Shown in pieces: positions 6,588 to 6,603 of a DNA stretch of 6,603 bases. The stretch is from Porphyromonadaceae bacterium (GTDB lineage: Bacteria; Bacteroidota; Bacteroidia; Bacteroidales; Paludibacteraceae): assembly GCA_905372605.1 (NCBI GenBank), contig CAJPPQ010000067.1, forward strand, positions 1 to 6,603. The letters are read 5' to 3'. Under the pieces are notes generated by a model, which was given only the letters and a program-made list of their open reading frames with translations, did not search any database and had not been told where the DNA came from. The translations under genes and the position numbers were made by a program. Each line of letters begins with the position of its first letter. Within the stretch, counting starts at the first letter, position 1.

Positions 6588-6603
6588 ATGAAAAGGTTTA
6601 CTA
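6588..6603 (+). CDS. Start of a downstream gene, cut by the window end
   Basis: ATG AAA AGG TTT ACT is open to the last base of the window and gives MKRFT. The basic residues at positions 2 and 3 fit the beginning of a signal peptide, but five codons identify nothing. The start is supported by the promoter about 80 bases upstream and the A/T-rich leader (ACTAACTAAATTTTATAGT) without a Shine-Dalgarno, as for the other genes here. The product is unknown. Confidence 0.55.

Overview
The window looks like chromosomal DNA from a member of the Bacteroidota, most likely the order Bacteroidales. Genes start without recognisable Shine-Dalgarno sequences, behind A/T-rich leaders. Two promoters fit the Bacteroidota primary sigma factor pattern (TTTG or TTG, 20 bp, TAnnTTTG). 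The TonB-dependent receptor has the N-terminal carboxypeptidase-regulatory-like domain typical of this phylum, and the lipoprotein and second barrel resemble families known mainly from Bacteroidales. Codon use is distinctive (ATA preferred for isoleucine, TCG frequent for serine) and is shared by all three complete genes, so nothing here looks recently imported from a different genome. I do not name a genus.

Layout, all on the + strand. 1-112: promoter and short leader. 113-1375: lipoprotein resembling the DUF4876 (lamin-tail-like) family. 1376-1670: a 295-base spacer holding a strong stem-loop, a 16-bp A/T palindrome, an intrinsic terminator-like hairpin with a T tract, and four tandem copies of an 11-bp unit. 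1671-4460: TonB-dependent outer-membrane receptor. 4480-6228: second outer-membrane beta-barrel protein resembling the DUF6850 family, 19 bases after the receptor. 6270-6298: textbook intrinsic terminator. 6299-6587: A/T-rich spacer with a Fur-like palindrome and a very good promoter. 6588-6603: first codons of another gene, cut by the window end.

The three complete genes appear to form one cell-envelope unit: a lipoprotein, an energised receptor and a second barrel without plug or TonB domain. The likely job is uptake, or surface capture and transfer, of a ligand the sequence does not reveal. No enzyme, regulator or inner-membrane transporter is present to identify the substrate. It is not a classical SusC/SusD pair: there is no SusD-like partner and the receptor belongs to a different TonB receptor subgroup. 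The most unusual non-coding part is the 1376-1670 spacer, where a terminator and a helically phased repeat array separate the lipoprotein from the receptor and no consensus promoter is visible between that terminator and the receptor start.
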